Assembly: GCF_900186975.1 (NCBI RefSeq)
Contig: NZ_LT906441.1
Coordinates: 1,488,001 to 1,552,000, forward strand
DNA: 64,000 nucleotides
Origin: Cutibacterium granulosum
GTDB taxonomy: Bacteria > Actinomycetota > Actinomycetes > Propionibacteriales > Propionibacteriaceae
Direction: 5' to 3'
Within the stretch, counting starts at the first letter, position 1. Every line of letters starts with the position of its first letter. Under the pieces are notes generated by a model. It saw only the letters and a program-made list of their open reading frames with translations, ran no database searches and was not told where the DNA came from. Shown piece after piece: positions 53,572-63,738 of this stretch. A program made the position numbers and the translations under genes.

Positions 53572-54782
53572 CGGGCCACCACCCAGCCATGTTCCGCGAG
53601 CCGAGCCAGATGTGCCTCGTAGTTGCGGGTCGTCTCGGCCACGCTGTCACCCCCAAACTTCTCCAGGACGGCGTCGGCGAGCACCAGGGCCACCATCGCC
53701 TCACCAATGACACCAGCAGCAGGAACGGCACACACGTCGGAACGTTGATGATGGGCCAGAGCTGGTTCACCAGTGGTGGTGTCGATCGTGCGCAGTGCTC
53801 GGGGAACCGTGGCGATCGGCTTCATGGCTGCACGTACCCGCAGCACCTGGCCGGTACTCATACCGCCCTCAATGCCCCCACAGTGGTTGCTCAGCCGTCG
53901 GATCCCTCGCTCGGACCTGTTCGTTCGCCGTGCTGGTGCCATCTCGTCGTGGGCTGTGGAACCCCTCATCTGGGCCAGGGACAGTCCATCGCCCACCTCG
54001 ACGGCCTTGATCGCCGGGATGCTCATGAGGGCAGCGGCGAGGCGTGCGTCCAGACGTCTGTCCCACTGGGTGTGTGACCCGAGTCCGACCGGCATGCCGT
54101 GGGCCAGTACCTCGACGACCCCGCCCAGGGTGTCACCGTCCTGGTGGCAGGCGTCGATCTGGGCGACCATACGGGCCGAGGTGTGCGGATCGGCACACCG
54201 CACCGGGTCGGAGTCGATACGCTCCAGATCATCGGGGGTGGGGCTGGTGTCCTCCGGCAGGTGAACCGTCCCGAGCCCGACGACGTGGGAGAGGATCTGC
54301 ACCCCCACCGACTGGGCCAGGAAGGCCTTGGCCACGGCGGCGATGCCCACCCGTGCCGCCGTCTCGCGTGCCGAGGCGCGTTCCAGGATCGGCCGGGCCT
54401 CGTCGAAGTCATACTTCTGCATCCCCACCAGATCGGCGTGTCCGGGGCGAGGACGGGTGAGTGGCGTTGCACGGGCCTGATCGCTCAGGTCGTCGGGATC
54501 CACGGGATCGGCTGCCATGACGGTGCGCCACCTGGGCCATTCGGCGTTGGCGATGCGTAGCGCGACCGGTGAGCCGAGGGTACGCCCATGCCGCACCCCA
54601 CCCAGCAGTTCCACCTCGTCGGTCTCGAAACCCATTCGGGCTCCCCGTCCGGCCCCCAGTCGTCTGCGACGCAGCTCATGGGCAATGTCGTCCGTGATGA
54701 TCCGAACCTGGGCGGGGAGTCCCTCGATGGTGGCCACGAGGGCCGGGCCATGTGACTCCCCCGCCGTGAGATACCTCAGCAT
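53568..54782 (-). CDS. aroC: Chorismate synthase
   Basis: Last common step of aromatic biosynthesis, FMN dependent. The ATG at 54782 opens [20 protein letters not shown], the canonical start, and gives 404 residues. FMN and substrate motifs are [49 protein letters not shown] and [20 protein letters not shown]. It overlaps aroE by seven bases upstream and aroK downstream, so the aro group is tightly coupled. Confidence 0.97.
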   Translation of the reverse strand: MLRYLTAGESHGPALVATIEGLPAQVRIITDDIAHELRRRRLGAGRGARMGFETDEVELLGGVRHGRTLGSPVALRIANAEWPRWRTVMAADPVDPDDLSDQARATPLTRPRPGHADLVGMQKYDFDEARPILERASARETAARVGIAAVAKAFLAQSVGVQILSHVVGLGTVHLPEDTSPTPDDLERIDSDPVRCADPHTSARMVAQIDACHQDGDTLGGVVEVLAHGMPVGLGSHTQWDRRLDARLAAALMSIPAIKAVEVGDGLSLAQMRGSTAHDEMAPARRTNRSERGIRRLSNHCGGIEGGMSTGQVLRVRAAMKPIATVPRALRTIDTTTGEPALAHHQRSDVCAVPAAGVIGEAMVALVLADAVLEKFGGDSVAETTRNYEAHLARLAEHGWVVAR

Positions 54783-55669
54783 CGTTCTTCCGATCGTCTC
54801 GTCATTCGTCTGGCCAGTTCGGTTCGTGCCGCCTGGCGCATGGTCGTCATCGCCACGTGCTGGCCGGTCATGATCTCCACCTGCCTCCTGCCCTGGGCAG
54901 CCAACAGGTCGAGTCCGTCGATGCACACCTTGTTCTCCTGTCGTGCCAGGTCGAGCAGCACCGGCGGCCACGGGTCATAGACGACGTCGAAGATCACCGG
55001 GGCACATGTCACGGCCCGTGAGGCACGCAGCGTCGTGCCCGGGGAGCGGTGCTCCCCTCCGTCGAAGTCTGGTGGGCAGTGCTCCCCCTCGTCGAAGGCC
55101 TGCCTCGGAAGCGTCGAGACGAGCAGGTCGGCAGGTGCCAGCGGCTCATCCAACGGCTGCCAATGTGCAGTCACACCGAGTGCAGACGCCAGCGCCAGGG
55201 TCTGCTGGGACCGGACGCGGCTGCGAGACACGATGGTTGCACTCCGCACCCCCAGACGCGTCGCCCCAGCCAGCACCGAACGTGCCGTGGCCCCGGCACC
55301 CAGCACCGTTACGCTGCTGACTTGGTGTACTCCAGCCTGGCGCAGGGCATCACAGACCCCGGATGCATCGGTGTTGCGTACCACCGGGCCGGAGGTGGTA
55401 CGCACCCAGGTGTTGGCCACACCGAGCAGAAGAACCAACTCATCGGGCTCCCCCAGCCCAGCCAGTTCCTGCTTGTGTGGCATCGTCACGGCGAGCCCCC
55501 GCCAGGACTCGTCCAGCCCAGCCACGAAGTCGGCAAGCCCGTCACGAGCGACGTCGACTGCGTCGAAGCTCCAGTCGAGCCCCAGACCGCGATAGGCGGC
55601 CCGGTGCATGGCCGGGGAGAGGGAGTGGGCGATCGGATGGCCGATCACCGCACAGCGCCGAGAACTCAC
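54776..55669 (-). CDS. aroE: Shikimate dehydrogenase with an internal tandem insertion
   Basis: A 297-residue NADP-type shikimate dehydrogenase. [20 protein letters not shown] binds shikimate, the catalytic Lys is in VTMPHKQEL, and ANTWVRT and RNTDASGV carry Asn and Asp. The dinucleotide site is [14 protein letters not shown]. Around residues 198-217 it contains the duplicated decapeptide [20 protein letters not shown], a 30-bp tandem duplication in the region between strands of the NADP domain. The rest looks intact, so it is probably functional. Confidence 0.94.
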   Translation of the reverse strand: MSSRRCAVIGHPIAHSLSPAMHRAAYRGLGLDWSFDAVDVARDGLADFVAGLDESWRGLAVTMPHKQELAGLGEPDELVLLLGVANTWVRTTSGPVVRNTDASGVCDALRQAGVHQVSSVTVLGAGATARSVLAGATRLGVRSATIVSRSRVRSQQTLALASALGVTAHWQPLDEPLAPADLLVSTLPRQAFDEGEHCPPDFDGGEHRSPGTTLRASRAVTCAPVIFDVVYDPWPPVLLDLARQENKVCIDGLDLLAAQGRRQVEIMTGQHVAMTTMRQAARTELARRMTRRSEERC

Positions 55670-55672
55670 CGG

Positions 55673-56776
55673 TCAGCACTTGCCCTTGTGGTCCTGGCAC
55701 CACTGCTGGAACTTCGCGACATTGGCCTGGTGCTCCTTGGCGGTCTTGGCATAGGCCGTCGTGCCCTTGTCCGGATCGGTGACCACCCAGAACAGGTAGT
55801 CGGACTTCGTCGGTGTCACGGCAGCCTCCATGGCCTCGGATCCCGGGTTCGAGATGGGGCCGGGGGGAAGCCCCTTCACCTTGTAGGTGTTGTACGGCGA
55901 ATCAATGGCTCGCTGCTTGTCGGTCGTGGTGAGTTTGCCCTTGGCATGGTTGGCGTAGAGCACTGTTGCGTCGGACTGCAGCGGCATGCCCTTGGACAGT
56001 CGGTTGTAGATGATTCCCGAAACCATCTTCATGTCCTTGGGGTTCCTGGCCTCCCTCTCGAGGATCGAGGCGACGGTGAGGGCGCTGTAGGGATCCTGCT
56101 TGATGTTCTGGGCCTGCCCGCTGAAGTTCAGGGTGTCGGAGACCTTGGTGAACTGCTTGGTCTGGTTGCGGAGGATGTCACCTGCCGTGGGGTTGTCGGC
56201 AATCTCGTAGGTGTCGGGGAAGAGGAATCCCTCCGGCCGGTTCTTCGCCCAACTGGGCAGGTTGAGCTTGTCGGCGTTCTTGGTCGCGGCGGTCTCGAAG
56301 TCCTTGCGTGGCAGATCGCTGGCCTTGGCGAGCAGATCGAACTGCTCATCCATCGTCAGCCCCTCGGTGAGGGTGACGCGTGCATGCCGGATGTTGTCGG
56401 GGTCTGCGAGAACCTGCACGGCCTTGGCGGCGCTCATGTGCTTCTTGAGGGGGTACTGTCCGGCTTGGATCGTCACCTCGTTGGGGGCGTCACGGACGGC
56501 CTCCTTGAACGCCTTCTCGGATTTCACGACGTCCTCCTCGACGAGGATCTCACCCACCTCGTTGACGGAGGCACCCGTGGGGATGCGCACCAACAGTTCC
56601 TCCTCGCCAGCGCCCTGGTAGTCGTCGGCGTAGGCTAAGGAGATGTAGGTGTCGTAGGCCTTCTTGCCCACGTAGCCGATGCTGCCGAGGATGACGGTGA
56701 AGGAGAGGATGACGGCGAAGGCACTGCGGAAGTGGTACCAGAAGCCGGGGTCGTCATCGGAGGAGTTTCGACTCAC
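55673..56776 (-). CDS. mltG: Endolytic murein transglycosylase
   Basis: A 367-residue membrane-anchored lytic transglycosylase that cuts nascent glycan strands. It has a short cytosolic N-terminus, one membrane helix (about 17-38), a LysM-like middle domain (RIPTGASVNEVGEILVEE), and the YceG catalytic core. The catalytic Glu is in VASILEREARN. GIIYNRLSKGMPLQSDATVLY and LPPGPISNPGSEA follow. The GTG start overlaps the ruvX stop. The order ruvX-mltG-aroE is standard in actinobacteria. Confidence 0.95.
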   Translation of the reverse strand: MSRNSSDDDPGFWYHFRSAFAVILSFTVILGSIGYVGKKAYDTYISLAYADDYQGAGEEELLVRIPTGASVNEVGEILVEEDVVKSEKAFKEAVRDAPNEVTIQAGQYPLKKHMSAAKAVQVLADPDNIRHARVTLTEGLTMDEQFDLLAKASDLPRKDFETAATKNADKLNLPSWAKNRPEGFLFPDTYEIADNPTAGDILRNQTKQFTKVSDTLNFSGQAQNIKQDPYSALTVASILEREARNPKDMKMVSGIIYNRLSKGMPLQSDATVLYANHAKGKLTTTDKQRAIDSPYNTYKVKGLPPGPISNPGSEAMEAAVTPTKSDYLFWVVTDPDKGTTAYAKTAKEHQANVAKFQQWCQDHKGKC

Positions 56777-57270
56777 TGTTGATCTCCTTGCTCGGGGACG
56801 GTTGGGAGTTCACCGCGACGGGCTTGTTCCAGTACCTGTTCCAGTATGGCGACGGCAGCTGCCTGATCGATGACCGAGCGCTGCTTGCGCGTGTTGCGTC
56901 CCGTCTCGTGCAGCGCACGGGAAGCCGTACGTGTCGTCATGCGCTCGTCGACATACCGTATCGGGATCGGGGCGATGGCCTGCTGCAGGTCTCGTCCGGC
57001 CGCCCGCACGTCACGGGCGGCAATCTGCTCGGTGCCGTTGAGTGCCACCGGCAGGCCCATGACCACCTCGACGGGCTCGTACTCGGCGACGATCTGGCTG
57101 AGCCGGCGAATCGGCTGGTCCTTGGCCGACACCGTCTCCACCGGGTAGGCAAGGATACCCTCCCGATCACAGGCAGCCACCCCGATACGGGCCTTGCCCC
57201 AGTCCACGGCGACCCGCACTCCCAGCGTCGATCCCCTGGGCGTCGTCACTGGTTCCTCCGACACGATCAT
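56773..57270 (-). CDS. ruvX: YqgF/RuvX-type putative pre-16S rRNA nuclease
   Basis: A 165-residue RNase H-fold protein. VAVDWGKARIGVAACDREG carries the first catalytic Asp, VVMGLPVALNGTE the middle region, YVDERMTTRTA the Glu, and SVIDQAAAVAILE the final Asp. Role: 16S rRNA 5' processing or Holliday junction resolution. The ATG at 57270 has AGAGG close by. It lies between alaS (40 bases upstream) and mltG, as expected. Confidence 0.94.
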   Translation of the reverse strand: MIVSEEPVTTPRGSTLGVRVAVDWGKARIGVAACDREGILAYPVETVSAKDQPIRRLSQIVAEYEPVEVVMGLPVALNGTEQIAARDVRAAGRDLQQAIAPIPIRYVDERMTTRTASRALHETGRNTRKQRSVIDQAAAVAILEQVLEQARRGELPTVPEQGDQQ

Positions 57271-57310
57271 CGACCTCTCGACATGCTCATGGGCGACACA
57301 AACAAGGGTC

Positions 57311-59989
57311 TCACAACGCCGAGAGCTCGGAGGCGACGGTGGACAGCGCATCGTCAACACCCGAGGCGTTGGAGCCGGCCCCCTGGGCCATGTCGTCCTT
57401 GCCGCCGCCCCGACCGTCCAGTCGGGAGATGCCCACCTTGATGAGTGCTCCGGCCTTCGCACCGGCAGCACGGGCCGACTCGGTGGTGGCCACGATCATG
57501 GCCGGCTTGTCGTCGGTGCCACCGATGAGGACGACGACGGCCGGGCGTTCGGCGACCTTGGAGCGGATCTGGGTGGCCAGGGAGCGCAGATCACCGCCGG
57601 TGACACCGGGAACCTTGGCGCTGACGAGATCGAATTTTCCGGTCGGAGCCATCGTCTCGACGATCTGGTCCACCTGGGCGAAGAGTTCCTTGGTACGGGC
57701 CTGGGCCAAGCGGCGCTCGGCGTCCTTGAGGTCGGCGGCGAGCTTGCCCACGCGTTCGGCAAGCTGGTCGGGCTGCACCTTGAGCATGGTCGTGAGCTCG
57801 TTGACCAGGGCCCGCTCGGCAGCCAGGTGCGAGAAGGCATCGGTGGACACCAGAGCCTCCACCCGGCGGGTCCCCGAACCGACGGACTGCTCGGTGAGCA
57901 GGTCGAGCATGCCGATACGTCCGGTGGAGGGCACATGGGTGCCACCACACAGCTCGCGCGACCACGCTCCATTGAGCTCGACGACACGGACGATCGGCGG
58001 GTACTTCTCGCCGAACATGGCCATGGCGCCCATCGCCCGAGCCTCCTCCAGAGGCATCCGGGAGTCGGTGACCTCGAAGTCGTCGTGGATGGCCTCGTTG
58101 CAACGCTGCTCGATCTCGGAACGCAGCTGCCCGGACAGTCCCTTGGTGGCGGTGAAGTCGAAGCGCAGGTACCCCGGCTTGTTGTAGGAACCGGCCTGGG
58201 TGGCACTGGGGCCGACGAGCTCACGCAGCGCGGCGTGTAGCACATGGGTGGCGGTGTGAGCCTTGCACGCCTCGAAGCGCGCCGCCGGATCCACTTGGGC
58301 ACTCACCTCGTCACCCACCGCCAGATCACCGTCAAGCTGCACCTTGTGGACGATGAGACCGGGCACCGGGGCCTGCACGTCAAGTACCTCGAGATCGAAG
58401 CCGTTGGCGCGGATGATGCCGGTGTCGGAGTCCTGACCACCCATCTCGGCATAGAACGGGGTCTGCGCCAGGGCAATCTCGACCATCGAGCCGGCAGTGG
58501 CATGGAGCACGGAGCGGCCGTCGGCGATGATGCCGACCACCGTCGTGGGCACGGTGAGTTCGTCGTATCCCAAAAACGGCGTCTCGCCCTGGGCCCGGAT
58601 GGTGGCATAGGCCTCCGGGTCGGTGAGCATGCCCTTCCTGGCCTTGGCGTCGGCCTTGGCACGGGACCTCTGCTCGGCCATGAGCCGGGTGAAGGCGTCA
58701 CGATCCACGGTGAGTCCCTGCTCGGCGGCCATCTCCAGGGTGAGGTCGATGGGGAAACCATAGGTGTCGTGCAACTGGAAGGCCTTCTCCCCCGGCAGCA
58801 CCGTGGAGCCGGACTCCTTGGTCTGGGCCACGGCGGTGTCGAGCAGTGTGGTTCCGGCGCTCAGGGTGCGTCGGAAGGTCTGTTCCTCGGCGGTGGCAGC
58901 GTCGATGACGCGATCCCACTGGGTGAGCACCTCGGGGAAGGAATCCTTCATGAGGTCTCGCGAGATCGGCAGCAGCTCGGGCAGCACGGGCGCGTCCACC
59001 CCGAGCAGCCGCATGGAGCGCACCGCGCGGCGCAGCAGACGACGCAGGACGTAGCCGCGCGCCTCATTGCCGGGGGTGACGCCGTCGGTCATGAGCATGA
59101 GGCTGGATCGTACGTGGTCGGCGACGATGCGCAGCCGAATGTCGTCGTCGGGGTTGAGGCCGTACCTCTTGCCCGACAACTGGGCCGCCCGCTCGATGAC
59201 CGGGAACACCTGGTCGGTCTCATACATGTTGTTGACGCCCTGCTGGAGGTAGGCGATGCGCTCCAGACCTGCGCCGGTGTCGATGTTGCGCCTGGCCAGT
59301 GGACCGGTGATGTCGAAGTCGGTCTTGGAACGCACGGTAGACAGGTCCTCGGTCTCGAAGACGAGGTTCCAGATCTCCAGGTAGCGATCCTCGTCGGCCT
59401 CGGGCCCGCCGTCCGGACCGAACTGCGGCCCACGGTCGACGTAGATCTCCGAGCATGGGCCACCCGGGCCGGGAACGCCCATGTGCCAGTAGTTGTCTGC
59501 CAGGGACCGACCTTGGATGTGCTCGGCGGGCACCCCCACCTTGAGCCAGGTCTGTCGGGCCTCGACGTCACCGTCGGGATAGTCGGGGTGGAAGCCGGGG
59601 CCGAGCACCGTCACCCAGATCTTCGCCGGGTCGAATCCCAGACCGCCCTCGGACGTCGGGCCGGTCACCAGTTCCCAGGCCCATTCGATGGCGTCGGTCT
59701 TGAAGTAGTCGTCGAACGAGAAGTTGCCCAGCATCTGGAAGAACGTCCCGTGGCGCGTCGTTCGCCCCACCTCGTCGATGTCGAGGGTGCGTACACACTT
59801 CTGGATGCTCGTGGCGCGCTGCCACGGGGCGGGCTCGACCCCCATGAGGTAATTCTTGAACGGCACCATGCCGGCGTTGACGAACAGCAGGGTCGGATCG
59901 TTGTAGAGCAGCGATGCACTGGGGATGACGTCATGTCCCCTTTCCTCGAAGAAGGTGAGGAAACGCTGTCCGATCTCCGCAGTTCTCAT
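57311..59989 (-). CDS. alaS: Alanyl-tRNA synthetase
   Basis: An 892-residue class II synthetase. The ATG at 59989 has AAGGAAC upstream and opens MRTAEIGQRFLTFFEERGHD. The aminoacylation domain has LLFVNAGMVPFKNYLMG and TRHGTFFQMLGNFSFDDYFK. The editing domain has HTATHVLHAALRELVG and CGGTHVPSTGRIG with its zinc-binding His and Cys, and a DHHA1-type C-terminal domain includes DGRGGGKDDMAQG. Length and domain order are normal. Confidence 0.98.
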   Translation of the reverse strand: MRTAEIGQRFLTFFEERGHDVIPSASLLYNDPTLLFVNAGMVPFKNYLMGVEPAPWQRATSIQKCVRTLDIDEVGRTTRHGTFFQMLGNFSFDDYFKTDAIEWAWELVTGPTSEGGLGFDPAKIWVTVLGPGFHPDYPDGDVEARQTWLKVGVPAEHIQGRSLADNYWHMGVPGPGGPCSEIYVDRGPQFGPDGGPEADEDRYLEIWNLVFETEDLSTVRSKTDFDITGPLARRNIDTGAGLERIAYLQQGVNNMYETDQVFPVIERAAQLSGKRYGLNPDDDIRLRIVADHVRSSLMLMTDGVTPGNEARGYVLRRLLRRAVRSMRLLGVDAPVLPELLPISRDLMKDSFPEVLTQWDRVIDAATAEEQTFRRTLSAGTTLLDTAVAQTKESGSTVLPGEKAFQLHDTYGFPIDLTLEMAAEQGLTVDRDAFTRLMAEQRSRAKADAKARKGMLTDPEAYATIRAQGETPFLGYDELTVPTTVVGIIADGRSVLHATAGSMVEIALAQTPFYAEMGGQDSDTGIIRANGFDLEVLDVQAPVPGLIVHKVQLDGDLAVGDEVSAQVDPAARFEACKAHTATHVLHAALRELVGPSATQAGSYNKPGYLRFDFTATKGLSGQLRSEIEQRCNEAIHDDFEVTDSRMPLEEARAMGAMAMFGEKYPPIVRVVELNGAWSRELCGGTHVPSTGRIGMLDLLTEQSVGSGTRRVEALVSTDAFSHLAAERALVNELTTMLKVQPDQLAERVGKLAADLKDAERRLAQARTKELFAQVDQIVETMAPTGKFDLVSAKVPGVTGGDLRSLATQIRSKVAERPAVVVLIGGTDDKPAMIVATTESARAAGAKAGALIKVGISRLDGRGGGKDDMAQGAGSNASGVDDALSTVASELSAL

Positions 59990-60336
59990 GCTTGTTCCTT
60001 GTCGATGGTGGTCGGCTGGCGACGTGATGTACGGCCGTGCACTGGACAACCCTACCCGTTTCGTCGCGATGGGGTGTTCGCCAGAGGTGAGCCCGTGCTG
60101 AGCAGGTCAGGGGTGCTGTTGCGGTTGTTGGCTCCGGCAGCTCCGGTGAGCCCCGTGCCGAGGGATCAGGGGCGGCGAATCCTCGTCGCGGCTGAATCAG
60201 GTGTCGGGGCGGGGCAGGTGCGGTTCGAGGTGGCCTGCTGATGCGGTTCCTCGTACCTGCCGATCAGCCCGAGTCGATCAACCTGGGCGGAACACGGTGT
60301 GGAGAATTTGGGCGGTGCGTCATCGTTGGCCACGAG
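59990..60336. other. Spacer between alaS and the DUF948 gene
   Basis: 347 bases without a supported gene. The part next to 59990 is the alaS leader. No T-box or other riboswitch could be recognised. Confidence 0.4.
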
Positions 60337-60867
60337 TCAGGACTCGTCGGTGGCAAGGGGCTCCGCAGTGATGGGGGCCGGCCCTGTCCCACGCTTGGTC
60401 GGTTCGTCCTCGCGGGGGGACTGTGGCTCGCCGCGGCGGGATGCCGCCTCGCGCGCATCCTGCGCGGCCTGGTGCCGGGTCGGTGCCTCGATGGCAGCCA
60501 CCGCCTTGGGCCTGCGATGCCGGTGCATGGCGGTGCGCATGCGTGAGGTGGCCCGAGCTGGTGCGCCGACCACGGTGGCCACGACCCGGCCCACGTCACT
60601 GGCGTGCTGGGTGGCATTGGCGGCGTGCTCACTCATGCGGTTGACGTTCTCGGTGACGTCACCGATGCGCGAGATCTCCTCATTGGTCGTGATGACCGTC
60701 TGGCGCAGTTCCTCGAGGATCTCCAGGGCGGACCGGTCGACATCGCGCACGCTGGAGGTGATCTCGTCCATGACGTGACCGAGCTTGACGATGGGCACGG
60801 CAAGCAGTGCCACGAGGACGACGGCGGCAATCGCGGCAATGAGTGCAGCAATGCTTCCGATGCTCAC
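60337..60867 (-). CDS. DUF948 family membrane-anchored protein
   Basis: A 176-residue protein. The GTG at 60867 has AGGAGG five bases upstream and opens SIGSIAALIAAIAAVVLVAL, a membrane helix at about 3-26. A helical, heptad-rich region (about 33-90: DEITSSVRDVDRSALEILEE) resembles the coiled coils of DUF948 and methyl-accepting chemotaxis-like proteins. The C-terminal ~70 residues are basic, then Pro/Glu-rich and disordered. DUF948 genes next to alaS are typical of actinobacteria; the function is unknown. Confidence 0.85.
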   Translation of the reverse strand: MSIGSIAALIAAIAAVVLVALLAVPIVKLGHVMDEITSSVRDVDRSALEILEELRQTVITTNEEISRIGDVTENVNRMSEHAANATQHASDVGRVVATVVGAPARATSRMRTAMHRHRRPKAVAAIEAPTRHQAAQDAREAASRRGEPQSPREDEPTKRGTGPAPITAEPLATDES

Positions 60868-61260
60868 GATGTCCTCCTGGCTTTTTCGTTTGTTCGGAAC
60901 GGTCCTGCAACTGGATGCTCCCCACATCCGGTTTGCAACCACGATTACCACAGCCTAGTGGTCACGTGTTGGCTGATGGCGGTTGCCATCCCGTTTCAGT
61001 GAGCAGTGCGGGGCCTAGGATGAGGAGGGTGTCGGTGGTGATCGGGGATGGTGACTGTGGTGATTGGAGAATGGTGCTGTGGCGATCGGGCGTGTCTCAC
61101 GGGGCCTTGCGACGCCAATGTCGTTTTGCCATTGCCCATGAGAGGGCGTGTCTCATCCCGGGGCCTTGCAGCCGTAGGCCCATGGCCTGCCGCAGGTCAG
61201 TTGCGTGGTGTCCTCAGTTGTGTGATGCCCTCAGCCATGTGATTCCCTGTGTCGACCCGA
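60868..61260. repeat. Repeat-bearing spacer upstream of the DUF948 gene
   Basis: No gene is seen in 393 bases. A direct repeat beginning GGGCGTGTCTCA and ending GGGGCCTTGC occurs at 61086-61108 and 61142-61167. A 17-bp tandem pair starting CCTCAG lies at about 61212-61245, next to the rarA 3' end. Confidence 0.6.
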
Positions 61261-62676
61261 TCACCGATTCGGTCCGTTGCCCTCGGACCGGCGCTGGTTG
61301 GTGGCTTCCCGCCCCAGCAGCTCCCGTAGTCCGGGCAACAATCCCGCGATGTTGCGTTCATTGCCGTGATCGGTGGGCTGGTAGTAGCGCACCTCGGCCA
61401 GGTCTTCGGGCAGGTACTGCTGCGGGGCCACTCCTTGGGGGAAGTTGTGGGCATATCTGTAGCCGATGCCGTGGCCCAGGTCTGCTGCCGAGGAGTAGTG
61501 GGCATCGCGCAGATGTGGTGGCACCGGTCCTCCCTTGCCAGCGCGCACGTCGGCCAGGGCGGAGTCGATCGCCGTGATGACGGCATTGGACTTGGGTGCG
61601 GTCGCAGCAGCGATGGTGGCCTGGGCCAAGTTGAGACGAGCCTCGGGCATACCGATGAGCTGGACCGCCTGCGCCGCCGCCACACAGGTCTGCAACACGC
61701 TGGGAGCTGCCATGCCGATGTCCTCGGAGGCCAGGATGACGAGCCGCCGGGCAATGAATCGGGGGTCCTCCCCCGCCTCGATCATGCGTGCCAGGTAGTG
61801 CAGGGCAGCGTCGACGTCGGAGCCACGCACCGACTTGATGAAGGCGCTGATGACGTCGTAGTGCTGGTCGCCGCCCTTGTCGTAGCGCACAGCGGCCCGG
61901 TCCACGGCAGTGGTGAGCAGCTCGGAGGTGATGGTCGTCGTGTGTGCGGAGTCGGCCCCGGCAGCGGACTCCTCCAGATAGGTGAGGACGCGGCGGGCGT
62001 CCCCACCTGAGAGCTGCAGCAGATCGGCCCGAGCATCCTCGGCCAAGGTGTAACCGCCCCCGTCGGGGGTGCGCAGGCCGCGCTCGTCATTCAGGGCTCG
62101 GTCGATGAGGCGGGAGATGTCCTCGGTGCTCAGGGGTTTCAGGGTGAGCAGCAGGGACCGGCTGAGCAACGGCGAGATGACCGAGAACGACGGGTTCTCG
62201 GTGGTGGCGGCGATGAGGGTGACGATGCGGTTCTCCACTGCTGGCAGCAGGACGTCCTGCTGGGCCTTGGAGAACCGGTGCACCTCGTCGACGAAGAGCA
62301 CGGTGGGCCGCCCGTTGACGAGTTCCCGGCGCGCAACGTCCAGCTCACGGCGCACGTCCTTGACGCCAGCCGTCACCGCGGAGATCTCGACGAACCGGCG
62401 ATTGGTGGAGTGCGAGACCACCGAGGCGATCGTCGTCTTGCCGACCCCGGGTGGCCCCCACAGGAAGACACTCATCGCGGCCGTTCCCTCGGCCAGACGA
62501 CGCAGTGGTGAGCCGGGGGTGAGCAGGTGCTGCTGACCGACGATCTCGTCCACCGTGCGGGGACGCAACCGCACTGCCAGCGGGGCATCGGGATTGACGG
62601 CGTCCAGCGACCCTCCCGTGGTGGCGGGGGTCGGTTGGTCGCGCGGATCAGGGTTTCCGAAGAGGTCGGTGCTCAC
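61261..62676 (-). CDS. rarA: Replication-associated recombination protein A (AAA+ ATPase)
   Basis: A 471-residue RarA/MgsA clamp-loader-like ATPase acting at stalled forks. The DNA-polymerase-clamp-like start (MSTDLFGN) is followed by [20 protein letters not shown], Walker [11 protein letters not shown], Walker [17 protein letters not shown], and sensor 1 [10 protein letters not shown]-terminal helical oligomerisation and AlkB-like insert regions include [14 protein letters not shown] and [19 protein letters not shown]. The GTG start overlaps the phosphatase stop. Confidence 0.95.
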   Translation of the reverse strand: MSTDLFGNPDPRDQPTPATTGGSLDAVNPDAPLAVRLRPRTVDEIVGQQHLLTPGSPLRRLAEGTAAMSVFLWGPPGVGKTTIASVVSHSTNRRFVEISAVTAGVKDVRRELDVARRELVNGRPTVLFVDEVHRFSKAQQDVLLPAVENRIVTLIAATTENPSFSVISPLLSRSLLLTLKPLSTEDISRLIDRALNDERGLRTPDGGGYTLAEDARADLLQLSGGDARRVLTYLEESAAGADSAHTTTITSELLTTAVDRAAVRYDKGGDQHYDVISAFIKSVRGSDVDAALHYLARMIEAGEDPRFIARRLVILASEDIGMAAPSVLQTCVAAAQAVQLIGMPEARLNLAQATIAAATAPKSNAVITAIDSALADVRAGKGGPVPPHLRDAHYSSAADLGHGIGYRYAHNFPQGVAPQQYLPEDLAEVRYYQPTDHGNERNIAGLLPGLRELLGREATNQRRSEGNGPNR

Positions 62677-63581
62677 AGCTCGTGGTCCTGGGTCGTGGAT
62701 TCGGCAGGGGGTTGCTGGCCGGTGGTGGGGACGCTCCCGGCGACAGGAACACGCCCACCGTCGCCCGGATGGCGAGCAGACGCACCGTCACGACTGCCCA
62801 CCGTGGTGTGGGGGCTGGTGAGGGTTCGGCGCAGCTGCTCGTGATCGGCCGCGGTCCATCCGTGGGAACCCAGCAGGTCGAGAGCACCCTGCTGGCCGCC
62901 GAGCAACTCGAGGAACCGGGCCATGACCTCTGGCGGTGTGGACTGGTCGGGGGTGTCATATGCCCCGTGGGTGGCAGCTCCTGCACTGGCAGCCTCCCCC
63001 AGTCGGGCAACGATCTGGCTCAGACGCTGCCCGCTGGCGGCGTAGTCGTCGATGATGTCCTGCTCGTCGGCACCCAGGGCGCACAGCAGCAACCCGATGA
63101 TCGTCCCGGTACGATCCTTTCCGGCCGCACAGTGGACCACGGTGGCACCTGGACTGGATGCGATGACGCGCAGGTGGTCGACGACGACCTCGGGGCTCCA
63201 GCGCAGGTAATTGAGATAGTGCTGGGCCAGCTCGTCGTTGCGATTGGCGGAGCCGATGGCATCCACCGAGGCCTTCCACGGCGGCACGTCACTGCTCGGA
63301 TCGGTCTCGGGGTACAGCGACCCGTGATGCACTCGCACTCGCGGGTCGTCCTCCAGAGGGCTCAGCCCGATGCGTTGGCACTCGTAGTTTGATCGTAGGT
63401 CGACGACGTCGACCACCCCGATCTGCTCGATGAGCACCGCGACGTCGTGGTCGGTGAGGAAGTTGAGGTTGTCGGAGCGCACCAGCCGATGCGGCGCGAT
63501 CCGATCCCCACCGGCCAACCGGGTGCCCACCAGGTCGCGCATGTTGAGGACGCCGTCGAGTTCGATCCAGGAGAATGCCAC
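62673..63581 (-). CDS. Tyrosine-protein phosphatase, PtpB-like
   Basis: A 302-residue Y_phosphatase3-type enzyme, related to the secreted PtpB of mycobacteria but with no signal peptide here. The start [20 protein letters not shown] is typical of the family. The P-loop is [16 protein letters not shown] (Cys-x5-Arg). [13 protein letters not shown] lies upstream. The last ~55 residues are Ser/Thr/Pro/Gly-rich and probably disordered. It is coupled to rarA by a GTGA overlap. Substrates may be phosphotyrosine or phosphoinositides. Confidence 0.88.
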   Translation of the reverse strand: MAFSWIELDGVLNMRDLVGTRLAGGDRIAPHRLVRSDNLNFLTDHDVAVLIEQIGVVDVVDLRSNYECQRIGLSPLEDDPRVRVHHGSLYPETDPSSDVPPWKASVDAIGSANRNDELAQHYLNYLRWSPEVVVDHLRVIASSPGATVVHCAAGKDRTGTIIGLLLCALGADEQDIIDDYAASGQRLSQIVARLGEAASAGAATHGAYDTPDQSTPPEVMARFLELLGGQQGALDLLGSHGWTAADHEQLRRTLTSPHTTVGSRDGASARHPGDGGRVPVAGSVPTTGQQPPAESTTQDHEL

Positions 63582-63738
63582 GTCCCCACCCTAGCGAGGT
63601 CATGCAGTCGTGGCCCGCATCCGGTGACTCTGCTGGCAGAACACCGTGGGTGCGGGGCCGAACGGTCAGCCTCGTCGGGTCCGGCTGTCCCCATCGGGGA
63701 TGACACCGGGTGCGGACGTGCTCAACCCACGTCTGCGA

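Noticed and set aside
58244-60241. 665-codon plus-strand frame over alaS
   Set aside because: It is fully antisense to alaS, which has every expected synthetase motif; there is no recognisable domain in the antisense frame.
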